From: Collinsella aerofaciens
GTDB lineage: Bacteria; Actinomycetota; Coriobacteriia; Coriobacteriales; Coriobacteriaceae
Length of the DNA stretch: 64,000 bases
NCBI RefSeq assembly: GCF_015558785.1
Contig: NZ_JADMOP010000008.1
Span: 1-64,000, forward strand
Direction of reading: 5' to 3'
Shown here: in pieces, positions 16,527-24,865 of the stretch
How positions within the stretch are numbered: the stretch's first letter is position 1
Layout of the letters: the number at the start of each line of letters is the position of its first letter
Notes under the pieces: generated by a model
What the model was told of the DNA's origin: nothing
Seen by the model: the letters and a program-made list of their open reading frames with translations, nothing else
Database searches by the model: none
Translations under genes and position numbers: made by a program

Positions 16527-17831
16527 TTGAATAGCCAGCTGATCCAACAGGGCCGTGCCGCTTACCGCGCGGGTGATTTTTCCGCTGCAGCCCAGATGCT
16601 TGGGGCGGCAAAAACTCCCGATGAGATTATGGGCGAGGCCGATCACCTTCGCGGCAACGCCTTGATGCACCTGGGCATGTATGCCGAGGCCGCCGAGGCC
16701 TATGCCGCCGCCCTCAACGACGGCACCTATGGCAAGCGCGGCGCGCTGCTCACCAACCGCGGTAAGGCACTCGCCGCCGTGGGCGACTACACGACGGCCG
16801 CTCAGGCGTTCTCTGCCGCTACGCAGGACGCTTCTTATGCCACGCCGTTCAAGGCCTATCTGGGCCTGGGTAACGCGCTGTTCCAGTCGGGCGACTATGC
16901 CAACGCGGGTACTGCTTTCCGTCAGGCTGCCATCGACGGCGCCAATCCGGCTCCTGCCGCCGCACTCGGCGAGCTCGGTCGTTGCTTCATTAAGCTCGGC
17001 CGTCCGGCGGATGCCGTGGAGACCTACCGTACGGCTATCGACTTTGCCGGCCCCCGCGACGACACGCGTGCGCTCAACGCCGGCATGGGTCAGGCGCTTT
17101 CTGCCGCCGGCCGTCCCTCCGACGCACTCGACGCCTTTAACGCCGCTACTGCCGATGGTATCTACCAGCTCACCTCCGAGCAGGCCGATGAGCTTGCCCG
17201 CGTGCACGATTCGCTTGCCGCGCTGTCTGCCCAGACGGCTATGGCCACGGCTCCGGCGCCCGCGATGGACGCTCCTGCCGTCGATCCGCTCGATCCTACG
17301 GGCGCGACCGGTCAGTTTATGCCCGATCCCTCGGACACCGGCTTCTTTACGCTGTCCGAGTCCGAGATGGTCCAGCAGGACCGTCAGGATCGTAAGCAGG
17401 CCAAGGTCCGTCGTCGCCACCGCCACACGGGTCTCAAAGTCTTCATCGTGCTGCTTCTGCTCATTTTGATCGCCGTGGGCGGTCTGGGCTTTGCCTACAC
17501 GCGCGGCTTTGGTTTCCCGTCCCAGGAGTCTGTCGTTTCCGATCTGTTCCAGGCTGCCGGCGACGGTGACACGGCAAAGGCCGAGTCTTGCCTGGCCTCG
17601 AGCCTGTCCGAGGACGCCAAGTCGATGATCATCTCCTCGATTCCGCAGGGCGCCACCGTGTCCGTCGAGGGCATGGATCAGTCCATGACCGAGACGACTG
17701 CCAAGGTCAAGGCTTCGCTGTCCAAGGGCGGCGAGCAGGAGTACACCGTCAAATTCGTGCGCTCCGACAATCATATCGGCTGGGCCGTTTCCTCGCTCGA
17801 TATGGATTTCTCGGCTGCTGACAACCAGTAG
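16527..17831 (+). CDS. TPR-repeat, single-pass membrane protein
   Basis: A 434-residue protein whose N-terminal 240 residues are a run of tetratricopeptide-like helical repeats (for example YAEAAEAYAAALNDG, GDYTTAAQAFSAAT, GDYANAGTAFRQAA, GRPADAVETYRTAI). An acidic/proline linker and a basic stretch come next, then one membrane helix near residues 305-323. The C-terminal extracytoplasmic domain of about 110 residues resembles DUF4878-type NTF2-like folds (SDLFQAAGDGDTAKAESCL). The TTG start at 16527 has AAAGGGG 9 bases upstream. It probably scaffolds proteins on the cytoplasmic side and senses or binds something outside. It precedes mreB but is separated from it by a strong hairpin. Confidence 0.8.
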   Translation: MNSQLIQQGRAAYRAGDFSAAAQMLGAAKTPDEIMGEADHLRGNALMHLGMYAEAAEAYAAALNDGTYGKRGALLTNRGKALAAVGDYTTAAQAFSAATQDASYATPFKAYLGLGNALFQSGDYANAGTAFRQAAIDGANPAPAAALGELGRCFIKLGRPADAVETYRTAIDFAGPRDDTRALNAGMGQALSAAGRPSDALDAFNAATADGIYQLTSEQADELARVHDSLAALSAQTAMATAPAPAMDAPAVDPLDPTGATGQFMPDPSDTGFFTLSESEMVQQDRQDRKQAKVRRRHRHTGLKVFIVLLLLILIAVGGLGFAYTRGFGFPSQESVVSDLFQAAGDGDTAKAESCLASSLSEDAKSMIISSIPQGATVSVEGMDQSMTETTAKVKASLSKGGEQEYTVKFVRSDNHIGWAVSSLDMDFSAADNQ

Positions 17832-17853
17832 TGACCTTATGGGATTTAGCTTT

Positions 17854-17886
17854 GCCCGGCGCTTCACCGCAAGTGAGGTGCCGGGC
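17854..17886 (+). terminator. Hairpin terminator between the TPR gene and mreB
   Basis: A 14-bp stem (GCCCGGCGCTTCAC with GTGAGGTGCCGGGC, three G-T pairs) encloses CGCAA. The T run after it is weak (TTGCG), so it may be an imperfect terminator or an mRNA-stabilising structure. Confidence 0.6.
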
Positions 17887-17946
17887 TTGCGCTAGTATCA
17901 TGAGCTAGTAGTTTTCCAGCAATCATCCAACACATCAGGAGTTGCG

Positions 17947-18990
17947 TTGTTTTCTTTGATGGATATGTTCTTCGGTAGCTATGCGGGCGATCTTGCCATC
18001 GACCTCGGCACCGCAAATACGCTTGTCTCCGTGCGCGGCAAGGGCATTGTCATTCGCGAGCCCTCTGTTGTCGCCATCGACAAGAACGACGAGCGCATCC
18101 TGGCGGTCGGTATCGAGGCAAAGCGCATGCTCGGCCGTACGCCCGGCAACATCGTGGCCGTTCGTCCCCTGAAGGACGGCGTCATCGCCGACTTCGATGT
18201 TACCGAGGCCATGCTTCGCTACTTTATCGACAAGGCTTCCGAGAAGCGCTATCCGTGGACCCCGCGTCCGCGCGTTGTCGTTTGCGTTCCCTCCGGCGTC
18301 ACGTCGGTCGAGAAGCGTGCCGTCTTTGAGGCTACGATCCAGGCCGGCGCTCGCCAGGCCTACCTGATCGAGGAGCCCATGGCTGCTGCTATCGGCGCCG
18401 ACCTGCCTGTCGAGGAGCCCACCGGCTCCATGGTCATCGACATCGGTGGCGGTACCACCGAGGTTGCCGTTATCGCTATGGGCGGCATCGTCGTCTCGCA
18501 GTCCATCCGTATTGCCGGCGACGAGTTCGATCAGGCCATCCTCACGCACGTTCGCGATGCCTACAACCTTGCCATCGGCGAGCGTACGGCAGAGGACATC
18601 AAGATCAAGGTCGGTTCCGCCGTGCCGCTCAAGGACGAGCTCGACGTCGAGGTCAACGGCCGCGACGTGATCACCGGTCTGCCCAAGACCGTGCGCATCG
18701 AGAGCGAGGAGATTCGTCGCGCGCTCAACAAGCCGCTCGACGAGATGGCCAAGGCCGTCAAGGACGCACTCGACGCTACGCCTCCCGATCTTGCCTCGGA
18801 CCTTATGTACTACGGCATTTTGCTGACTGGTGGCGGCGCGCTGCTGCGCGGTCTCGACGTGCGCCTGCGCGATGAGACCGGTGTTTCGGTCAACGTCAGC
18901 CCCACGGCGCTCGATAACGTCGTTAACGGCTGTGCCCGCGTGCTCGAGGCCAATGCGTTTGATGGCGGCTTCGTCCAGACCAATGCTTAA
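17947..18990 (+). CDS. mreB: Rod shape-determining protein MreB
   Basis: Bacterial actin that forms membrane-associated filaments and steers lateral cell-wall synthesis. At 347 residues it is full length. Actin-fold ATP motifs are DLGTANTLV (phosphate 1), GGGTTEVAVIAMGGIV (phosphate 2) and LTGGGALLRGLD (adenosine). The short N-terminal FSLMDMFFG is hydrophobic, consistent with membrane contact. TTG at 17947 follows AGGAG by 5 bases and is better placed than ATG at 17959. mreC follows after 21 bases; this opens the elongasome operon mreB-mreC-mreD-pbp2-rodA. No missing residues were noticed. Confidence 0.97.
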   Translation: MFSLMDMFFGSYAGDLAIDLGTANTLVSVRGKGIVIREPSVVAIDKNDERILAVGIEAKRMLGRTPGNIVAVRPLKDGVIADFDVTEAMLRYFIDKASEKRYPWTPRPRVVVCVPSGVTSVEKRAVFEATIQAGARQAYLIEEPMAAAIGADLPVEEPTGSMVIDIGGGTTEVAVIAMGGIVVSQSIRIAGDEFDQAILTHVRDAYNLAIGERTAEDIKIKVGSAVPLKDELDVEVNGRDVITGLPKTVRIESEEIRRALNKPLDEMAKAVKDALDATPPDLASDLMYYGILLTGGGALLRGLDVRLRDETGVSVNVSPTALDNVVNGCARVLEANAFDGGFVQTNA

Positions 18991-19011
18991 TTTCCAAAAG
19001 GTGGATTCCAT

Positions 19012-20010
19012 TTGGCACGATCTTCGGGTTTCTCCACAAATCTGAATACCAAGCGACAATCAACGGGTATGCGCCCGTTGATTGTTTTCAGCCTAATTTC
19101 GGTGTTGCTGCTCACGTTTTACATCCGCGAGGGCGAGGCAGGGCCGATTCATGCCGTGCGTTCGGGCGTAACGACGATTACCTCTCCGGTGCGCTTTGTG
19201 GGCTCGGCTGTGGCGGCTCCCTTCAATGCGATTGGCAACGTGTTCTCTAACCTAACGGCGTCGCAGGACACGCTCGACGAGCTCAAGAAGCAAAATGAGG
19301 AGCTGACCTCTAAGGTCGCCGAGCTTTCTGAGGCTCAAAAGACTGCCGAGCGCCTGGAGGGCCTGGTCGGGCTGCAATCGACCTACAACCTCAAATCGAC
19401 CGCAGCTCGTATCGTTGGTGCCTCCGGCGATGCCTGGACCTCGACCGTTACCATCGACAAGGGCTCTGCCGACGGCCTTACCATCAACATGCCCGTGACG
19501 AGTTCTGCCGGTGTTATCGGCCAGATTATCGAGGTATCGGCCAAGACCTCTACCGTGCGCCTGATTGGCGACGAGAACTCGGGCGTGTCCGCCATGGTGC
19601 AGGACACGCGCGCCCAGGGTATGCTGCAGGGTCAGGCTGACGGCACGCTGCGTCTTGAGTACGTGAGCGTCGACTCCGATGTTAAGGTTGGCGATATCAT
19701 CGTGACCTCTGGCATCGGTGGCGTGTTCCCCAAGGGCCTTCCGCTTGGCACCGTCTCGTCGGTTGAGAAATCGGCAAACGACGTGTACTACACCATTGTG
19801 GTGCGCGCTCAGACCACGGCCGAGAACAACGAGGAAGTGCTGGTCATCACCTCGCTGACCGACGAACAGTCGGCCTCGGATGAGGACGTGAGCACGGCCA
19901 ACAGCACGCCGCAGGGAACGTCGCGCGATGCTGCGACCAAGACGAAGGACGAGAGCTCGGATGACAGTTCCGACACGTCCGAGACGACCGATTCTGGCTC
20001 GAGCGAATAG
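19012..20010 (+). CDS. mreC: Rod shape-determining protein MreC
   Basis: An elongasome membrane protein of 332 residues that links MreB to PBP2 from the outer side of the membrane. One N-terminal helix (PLIVFSLISVLLLTFYI) is followed by a coiled coil (LDELKKQNEELTSKVAELSEAQKTAERLEGL) with its central part in heptads. The two beta domains typical of MreC follow (GSADGLTINMPVTSSAGVIG, GDIIVTSGIGGVFPKGLPLG). The last 50 residues are a low-complexity Ser/Thr/Asp tail, likely disordered. The TTG start at 19012 has AAAAGGTGG upstream. mreD follows immediately. Confidence 0.95.
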   Translation: MARSSGFSTNLNTKRQSTGMRPLIVFSLISVLLLTFYIREGEAGPIHAVRSGVTTITSPVRFVGSAVAAPFNAIGNVFSNLTASQDTLDELKKQNEELTSKVAELSEAQKTAERLEGLVGLQSTYNLKSTAARIVGASGDAWTSTVTIDKGSADGLTINMPVTSSAGVIGQIIEVSAKTSTVRLIGDENSGVSAMVQDTRAQGMLQGQADGTLRLEYVSVDSDVKVGDIIVTSGIGGVFPKGLPLGTVSSVEKSANDVYYTIVVRAQTTAENNEEVLVITSLTDEQSASDEDVSTANSTPQGTSRDAATKTKDESSDDSSDTSETTDSGSSE

Positions 20011-20021
20011 GGGGCATGTCC

Positions 20022-20588
20022 ATGGATCTACACGAGCAGGGGATGAGCTCCCGCACGTTTGTAATCGCCGCCATTGTGTGTGTGCTGCTGCAGGCAGGCC
20101 TGGCACCGCAGATCTCCATTGCGGGAGGTCGCGTCAACTTCATGATTATCCTGGTGTGCCTAAGCGTGTTCTCGGGCGACCCGACCCGTGCCGTCGTGTG
20201 CGGTTTTTGCAGCGGCTTGTTTTATGACCTGTCCGCTGCCGTGCCGGTGGGCGTTATGTCGCTCCTGCTGACCGTGGGTTCTTTTGCCCTGGTGCACAGC
20301 GCCGTCGGTCAGACGGGCGGTACCCCGAGTGCGCGCGGCGTCACCGTGGGCGCCTTTGCGCTCGTCATTAATGTGATCTACAGCATCATCTTGCTGTTTA
20401 TGGGTTTGGAGACGAGCTTTGTCGTGGCGATCTTCGGCCATGCGCTGCCGTCCTCGATCCTGACGGGTCTGGTTGCCATTCCGTTTTTGATGTCCGGCGT
20501 CGTGCCGCAGTCCGGCTATGGATTCTCCGCACGTGGCGGACGCCAGACGGGTATGCGCTTTAAGCCCAAGACCCGCAAGCTCAAATAG
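20022..20588 (+). CDS. mreD: Rod shape-determining protein MreD
   Basis: An integral membrane elongasome component of about 188 residues with five or six hydrophobic helices, as in the family. Recognisable features are the N-terminal hydrophobic segment (FVIAAIVCVLLQAGLAPQIS), GRVNFMIILVCLSVFSGD, and GFCSGLFYDLSAAVPVG matching the MreD signature around a conserved Gly-Asp-Leu loop. I prefer ATG at 20022 because the GGGGG ribosome site is 7 bases before it; ATG at 20016 is too close. Position between mreC and pbp2 supports the call strongly, since MreD sequences diverge fast. Confidence 0.9.
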   Translation: MDLHEQGMSSRTFVIAAIVCVLLQAGLAPQISIAGGRVNFMIILVCLSVFSGDPTRAVVCGFCSGLFYDLSAAVPVGVMSLLLTVGSFALVHSAVGQTGGTPSARGVTVGAFALVINVIYSIILLFMGLETSFVVAIFGHALPSSILTGLVAIPFLMSGVVPQSGYGFSARGGRQTGMRFKPKTRKLK

Positions 20589-20601
20589 GGGAGGCCCGTA
20601 G

Positions 20602-22671
20602 ATGTCTTCCCAGATGACGGTTATTATCGCCGGTATCGTGCTGGTTGTGGCCATCGTGGTCGCGCTGGTCATCATGCGTCGAGGCGATTCCCGTTTTACC
20701 TACGATACACAGCATGGAACGGCCCCGCGCGCCACCGAGGGCGAGGGCAATACCGCGGCGACCGCCTTTAAGGGCCGCTTTTCCATCCTCACCACGGGTG
20801 TGGGCGCGATGTTTGCGGCACTTGCCGTCAAGCTGTGGGGCATGCAGATGGTCTCGTCGGACTATTACGAGAAGCAGGCCAATAGTAATCAGACTCGCAC
20901 CGTTACCACACCCGCTGTGCGCGGCCGCATCCTCGACCGCAATGGCGTGGCGCTTGTCCAGAACCGTCCCTCACTTGCTGTCGTGGCCTACCGCGACCTT
21001 GCCGAGGATGAGGTTCTGGTTCGCCATCTTGCCAACGTGCTTGGAATGCCTTATGTGGCGGTCCTTCGCAATATTCAGGACAATACAGAGGGCGCTCAGA
21101 GCCTGCATACCATCGCGACGGACGTCCGTCGCTCCACGGTTGCCTATATCAAGGAACACGCCGGCGAGTTCCCGGGCGTCAAGATTGCCGAGCGTACCGA
21201 GCGCCAGTATCCATACGGCGAGACGGCATGCCATATCTTGGGCTATACCGGCACCATTACCTCCGAGCAGCTCGAGGCCCAGAATAAGAAAACCTCTGGC
21301 GATGATGATGCTTCTGCTGGCAAGATTACGTACCAGTCGGGCGATATCGTGGGCCAGGCGGGCGTTGAGAGCTACTACGAAAACCTGCTACAGGGTATTC
21401 GTGGCGAGCAGACCGTCAAGGTCGATGCCTCGGGCAATGTGACCGGTCAGGCCGGCGCCGTGCCCGCGAAGGCCGGCTCCGACATTAAGCTCACGCTCGA
21501 CCTTAAGATCCAACAGGCCTGTGAGACGGCGCTGGCGAGCGCTATCGAGCTTGCCAAGACCACTGGCTACAGCAATGCCGGCAACGGCGCTGTGGTGTGT
21601 CTCGATCCCAACAATGGCGAGATCCTGGGCATGGCGAGCCAGCCCAAGTTCGATCCGTCCGTCTTTATCGGCGGCGTCTCAAATGACGTGTGGACCGAGC
21701 TCAATGATGACAAGGGTTCGCACCCGCTGCTCAACCGCGCCATTAGCGGACAGTACATGTCGGCCTCGACCATCAAGCCGCTCTCGGCACTGGCCGGTCT
21801 TGAGTTTGGAACCTACACTTCAACGCAGACAACCAACTGCACGGGTTATTGGACGGGTCTGGGCAAGGCTTGGGGCAAGCGCTGCTGGCTGACGTCTGGC
21901 CACGGCACCATGACGCTGCAGTCGGGTATCGCCAACTCGTGCGACCCCGTCTTCTACGACATGGGTAAGGCGTTCTTTTATGACGAGCAACATCCCGAGG
22001 GCCTGCAGGAGGTCTTTCGTCGCTGGGGCCTAGGCAAGACCTGCGGTATCGATCTGCCGAGTGAGGGCGCGGGTCGTATTCCCGATGCCGAGTGGAAAGA
22101 GTCATACTTCACCGACGCCTCTGCCGAGGACCGCAAGTGGAATGCCGGCGATATGACCAACATTGCTATCGGCCAGGGCGACATCCTGGTGACGCCCCTG
22201 CAGATGGCGTGCGCCTATATGGGTCTTGCCAACGGCGGCAAACAGTACGTGCCTCACGTATTTTTGTCTGCCGTGTCGCGCGATGGCGACGGCGATGCCT
22301 ATAAGTACAATGGCAAGGGCAAGAAGAAGCGCCTGGAGGCCAAGATCAACAGCGATTCGGATTTGGCTCTTGTTCGCAACGGCATGCACGACGTGATTTA
22401 CACGGCATCGACGTCCCTGGCGGCGCACTTTGGCACCCTGACGCCGCAGGTATACGGCAAGTCGGGCACGGGCGAGAAAAGTGGCGAGGACGAATACGCG
22501 TGGTTCTGCGCCTATGCACCGGCCGATGATCCCAAGTATGTCATCGCTACCGTCCTGGAGCAGGGCGGCGGTGGCTCAGATACCGCGATGCATGTCGTGC
22601 GCGACGTGCTCGGCGTGATTTATGACGAGCCCGATACCTCTTCGGCCTCGGGCGATTCTTCGGTTCGATAG
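20602..22671 (+). CDS. mrdA: Penicillin-binding protein 2, elongasome transpeptidase
   Basis: A class B PBP of 689 residues that cross-links peptidoglycan during elongation. It has two hydrophobic stretches near the N-terminus (residues about 6-22 and 60-75), then the dimerisation segment (RTVTTPAVRGRILDRNGVAL). The transpeptidase domain carries SxxK as STIK at 389-392, the SxN-equivalent SCD at 446-448, and KSGTG from 620. All three active-site motifs are present in order, so it should be active and beta-lactam binding. An insertion of Gly/Asp-rich residues after the pedestal domain is unremarkable. ATG at 20602 has GGGGAGG upstream. The adjacent rodA supplies the matching glycosyltransferase. 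Confidence 0.95.
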   Translation: MSSQMTVIIAGIVLVVAIVVALVIMRRGDSRFTYDTQHGTAPRATEGEGNTAATAFKGRFSILTTGVGAMFAALAVKLWGMQMVSSDYYEKQANSNQTRTVTTPAVRGRILDRNGVALVQNRPSLAVVAYRDLAEDEVLVRHLANVLGMPYVAVLRNIQDNTEGAQSLHTIATDVRRSTVAYIKEHAGEFPGVKIAERTERQYPYGETACHILGYTGTITSEQLEAQNKKTSGDDDASAGKITYQSGDIVGQAGVESYYENLLQGIRGEQTVKVDASGNVTGQAGAVPAKAGSDIKLTLDLKIQQACETALASAIELAKTTGYSNAGNGAVVCLDPNNGEILGMASQPKFDPSVFIGGVSNDVWTELNDDKGSHPLLNRAISGQYMSASTIKPLSALAGLEFGTYTSTQTTNCTGYWTGLGKAWGKRCWLTSGHGTMTLQSGIANSCDPVFYDMGKAFFYDEQHPEGLQEVFRRWGLGKTCGIDLPSEGAGRIPDAEWKESYFTDASAEDRKWNAGDMTNIAIGQGDILVTPLQMACAYMGLANGGKQYVPHVFLSAVSRDGDGDAYKYNGKGKKKRLEAKINSDSDLALVRNGMHDVIYTASTSLAAHFGTLTPQVYGKSGTGEKSGEDEYAWFCAYAPADDPKYVIATVLEQGGGGSDTAMHVVRDVLGVIYDEPDTSSASGDSSVR

Positions 22672-22680
22672 GAGGTTGCG

Positions 22681-23907
22681 ATGGATTTTTCTCCGGCGGA
22701 TCTGTTCCGTTCAACCAAGACCGGCTCTCGCAGCAGCCTGGACCGCGTCAACAAGCAACTTTCGGCCTCGCGCGGCACGTTTCGCCAAAAGGTGCATATC
22801 GGTGTGCTCGTGGCTACTGTGGCGCTCGTCGCCTACGGTGCCATCATTATCTGGTCGGCTTCGCAGTTTAAGGCCGATGCTTCGTTCTCGCGCCATTTGC
22901 TGGGAATTGGCATCGGAGCGGTGCTGGCGGTGCTCGTCTGGCGAACCGACCTGCGCGGTATTTCCAATTTCTCGACGGCGTTGCTCGTCATCGACCTGAT
23001 CGTGATCTTCTCGCCCAAGATTCCGGGTCTGTCCTATACGGGCGGTCTGGGCATGACGGGCTGGATCAAGATTCCCGGTATCGGCTTGACGTTCCAGCCG
23101 GTTGAGCTTGCCAAGCTCATCACCATCTTCTTTATTGCTACGCTTGGCTCGCAGTATAACGGTCGCATCGATACCGTTCGCGACTACGTCAAGCTCTGCG
23201 GCATGCTGTCCATTCCGTTTTTGGCCGTCGTTGCCATGGGTGACCTGGGCTCGGGCCTGGTCGTGCTGGTTTCGGGCGCCATCGTCATCTGCATGAGCGG
23301 TGCACGCCGCGAATGGGTGCTGTCGACCCTGGCCCTGCTCGTGGGCCTGGTGGCCCTCGTCCTGGCGCTTGATTCGGTCTTTGATTCGTTGCTCGGCCAC
23401 GATGTGCTCATCAAGCAGTATCAGATGAACCGTCTGACGGTCTTTATCGACCCCGATAATGCCGATTCGGACGATGCCTACAACCTGCAGCAGTCGCTTA
23501 TCGCCGTTGGCTCGGGCGGCTTCTTTGGTAAGGGCCTGGGGCATGCGACGCAGTCGGCCGGCGGCTTTCTGCCTGAGTTCCACACCGACTTCGTCTTCGC
23601 CTTCCTGTCCGAGACCTTTGGCTTTTGCGGTTCCTTTTTGCTCCTGTGCCTCTACGTGCTGCTGATCTTTTCGACGATTCGCGTCGCCTTTAAGTGCGAG
23701 TCGCTGTTTTTGCGTCTTTCGTGTGTGGGCATCGTTGGCATGTGGGCGTTCCAGACTTTCGAAAACATCGGCATGTGCATCGGCATGATGCCGATTACCG
23801 GTATTCCGCTACCGTTTATTAGCTTCGGTTCGTCTTCGATGATGATTCAGCTGCTGACGGTGGGTATCGTACAATCCATATGGCGGCATCGTTCGGGCGC
23901 CGCGTAA
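22681..23907 (+). CDS. rodA: SEDS peptidoglycan glycosyltransferase RodA
   Basis: A 408-residue polytopic membrane enzyme that polymerises lipid II into glycan strands with PBP2. A cytoplasmic N-terminal tail of about 40 residues precedes roughly ten helices. Family signatures are WIKIPGIGLTFQPVELAKL, GSGGFFGKGLGHATQSAGGF, PEFHTDFVFAFLSETFGF and the C-terminal GIPLPFISFGSSSMM. ATG at 22681 lies 5 bases after AGGAGGT. Context within the mre operon favours RodA over FtsW. Confidence 0.95.
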   Translation: MDFSPADLFRSTKTGSRSSLDRVNKQLSASRGTFRQKVHIGVLVATVALVAYGAIIIWSASQFKADASFSRHLLGIGIGAVLAVLVWRTDLRGISNFSTALLVIDLIVIFSPKIPGLSYTGGLGMTGWIKIPGIGLTFQPVELAKLITIFFIATLGSQYNGRIDTVRDYVKLCGMLSIPFLAVVAMGDLGSGLVVLVSGAIVICMSGARREWVLSTLALLVGLVALVLALDSVFDSLLGHDVLIKQYQMNRLTVFIDPDNADSDDAYNLQQSLIAVGSGGFFGKGLGHATQSAGGFLPEFHTDFVFAFLSETFGFCGSFLLLCLYVLLIFSTIRVAFKCESLFLRLSCVGIVGMWAFQTFENIGMCIGMMPITGIPLPFISFGSSSMMIQLLTVGIVQSIWRHRSGAA

Positions 23908-23925
23908 CCGCTGGAGGGGTTTGCT

Positions 23926-24855
23926 ATGAAAATTCCCGTAGATAAGCTGACCCGCGCTTTTAAGATGGGCGCGTCCGTTAAGAAGGATTCCGATACGCCG
24001 GTGCGCGTCTCGGTCTATCTGGATTCGTCCGCCTCGCGCTTTCTGGCCGAGACGGTGCGTGACGCCTTTGTGCCGCAGACGACCTCGGGCATTGTGCGCG
24101 TCGAGCGTCTGGGGGAGGAGCGAATTGCTCCAAAGACCGATACCGATGTGGTGCTGGTGCTCTCGTGTGGTTCCGACCGCTTGGAGAGTGCCGTGCAGGA
24201 GCTCGTGATCGCCGGCGCGCCCGTGTGCGTGCTTGCCGAGTCTGCTGTGGAGGTGCCGTTTATCGAGGAGTCCACGCCCATGCTCGGCGTGGTAGCGGCA
24301 ATCGATAAGACGTATCTGCTCGAGACGCTTGCCCGCTGGATTCTCGATCGCACCGACAAGGAAACGGCTTTTGCGGCGAACTTTGCCTTCATGCGCATCG
24401 CGGCGGCCAACCGTATCATCACCTCGTGCGCGCTCACCAATATGGCGACCGGTGCACTGGTGTTTTTGCCGGGCGCCGATTATCCCGTTATGGCGCTGGC
24501 GCAGGTGGGCATGCTCTTTGAGCTCGCTGCCGTCTTTGGACGCGGCATTAAACCCGAGCGTGGCTACGAGGTCGCGGGCGTGCTTGCCGGCGGTCTTGTG
24601 ATCCGCGCGGTCACCCGCGCGCTCGTCAAGCAGACGCCGCATATTGGGTTTGCCGTCAAGGCGCTCACTGCTGCCGCGGGCACCTATGGCATGGGCCGTG
24701 CGCTCGTTTCGCTCTACGAGCGCGATGTCGACTACAGCCGTGCCAATGAGGTGGTCACTGCCACGTTTTCCCGCGTTCGCGATCTTGTGACCACGGTCGC
24801 GGGCGCTACCCGTCCTATGGCGTCCTACCAGGACGCATCAGATCTCGCTGCTTAG
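23926..24855 (+). CDS. Unrecognised membrane-associated protein in the elongasome operon
   Basis: A 309-residue protein I cannot name. Residues 20-110 look like an alpha/beta receiver-type fold ending in hydrophobic strands (TDVVLVLSCGSDRL, APVCVLAESAV). A helical region follows, and residues 165-270 hold hydrophobic segments rich in Ala and Gly (ALVFLPGADYPVMALAQVGM, GVLAGGLVIRAVTRALV, ALTAAAGTYGMGRAL). This second half is reminiscent of the DUF697/YcjF-like membrane region, which is a resemblance by eye only. ATG at 23926 follows GGAGGGG. It sits 18 bases after rodA and 10 before a radical-SAM gene, so it is co-transcribed with cell-wall elongation genes. A role there is guilt by association. 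Confidence 0.7.
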   Translation: MKIPVDKLTRAFKMGASVKKDSDTPVRVSVYLDSSASRFLAETVRDAFVPQTTSGIVRVERLGEERIAPKTDTDVVLVLSCGSDRLESAVQELVIAGAPVCVLAESAVEVPFIEESTPMLGVVAAIDKTYLLETLARWILDRTDKETAFAANFAFMRIAAANRIITSCALTNMATGALVFLPGADYPVMALAQVGMLFELAAVFGRGIKPERGYEVAGVLAGGLVIRAVTRALVKQTPHIGFAVKALTAAAGTYGMGRALVSLYERDVDYSRANEVVTATFSRVRDLVTTVAGATRPMASYQDASDLAA

Positions 24856-24865
24856 GGGTTTTCCG

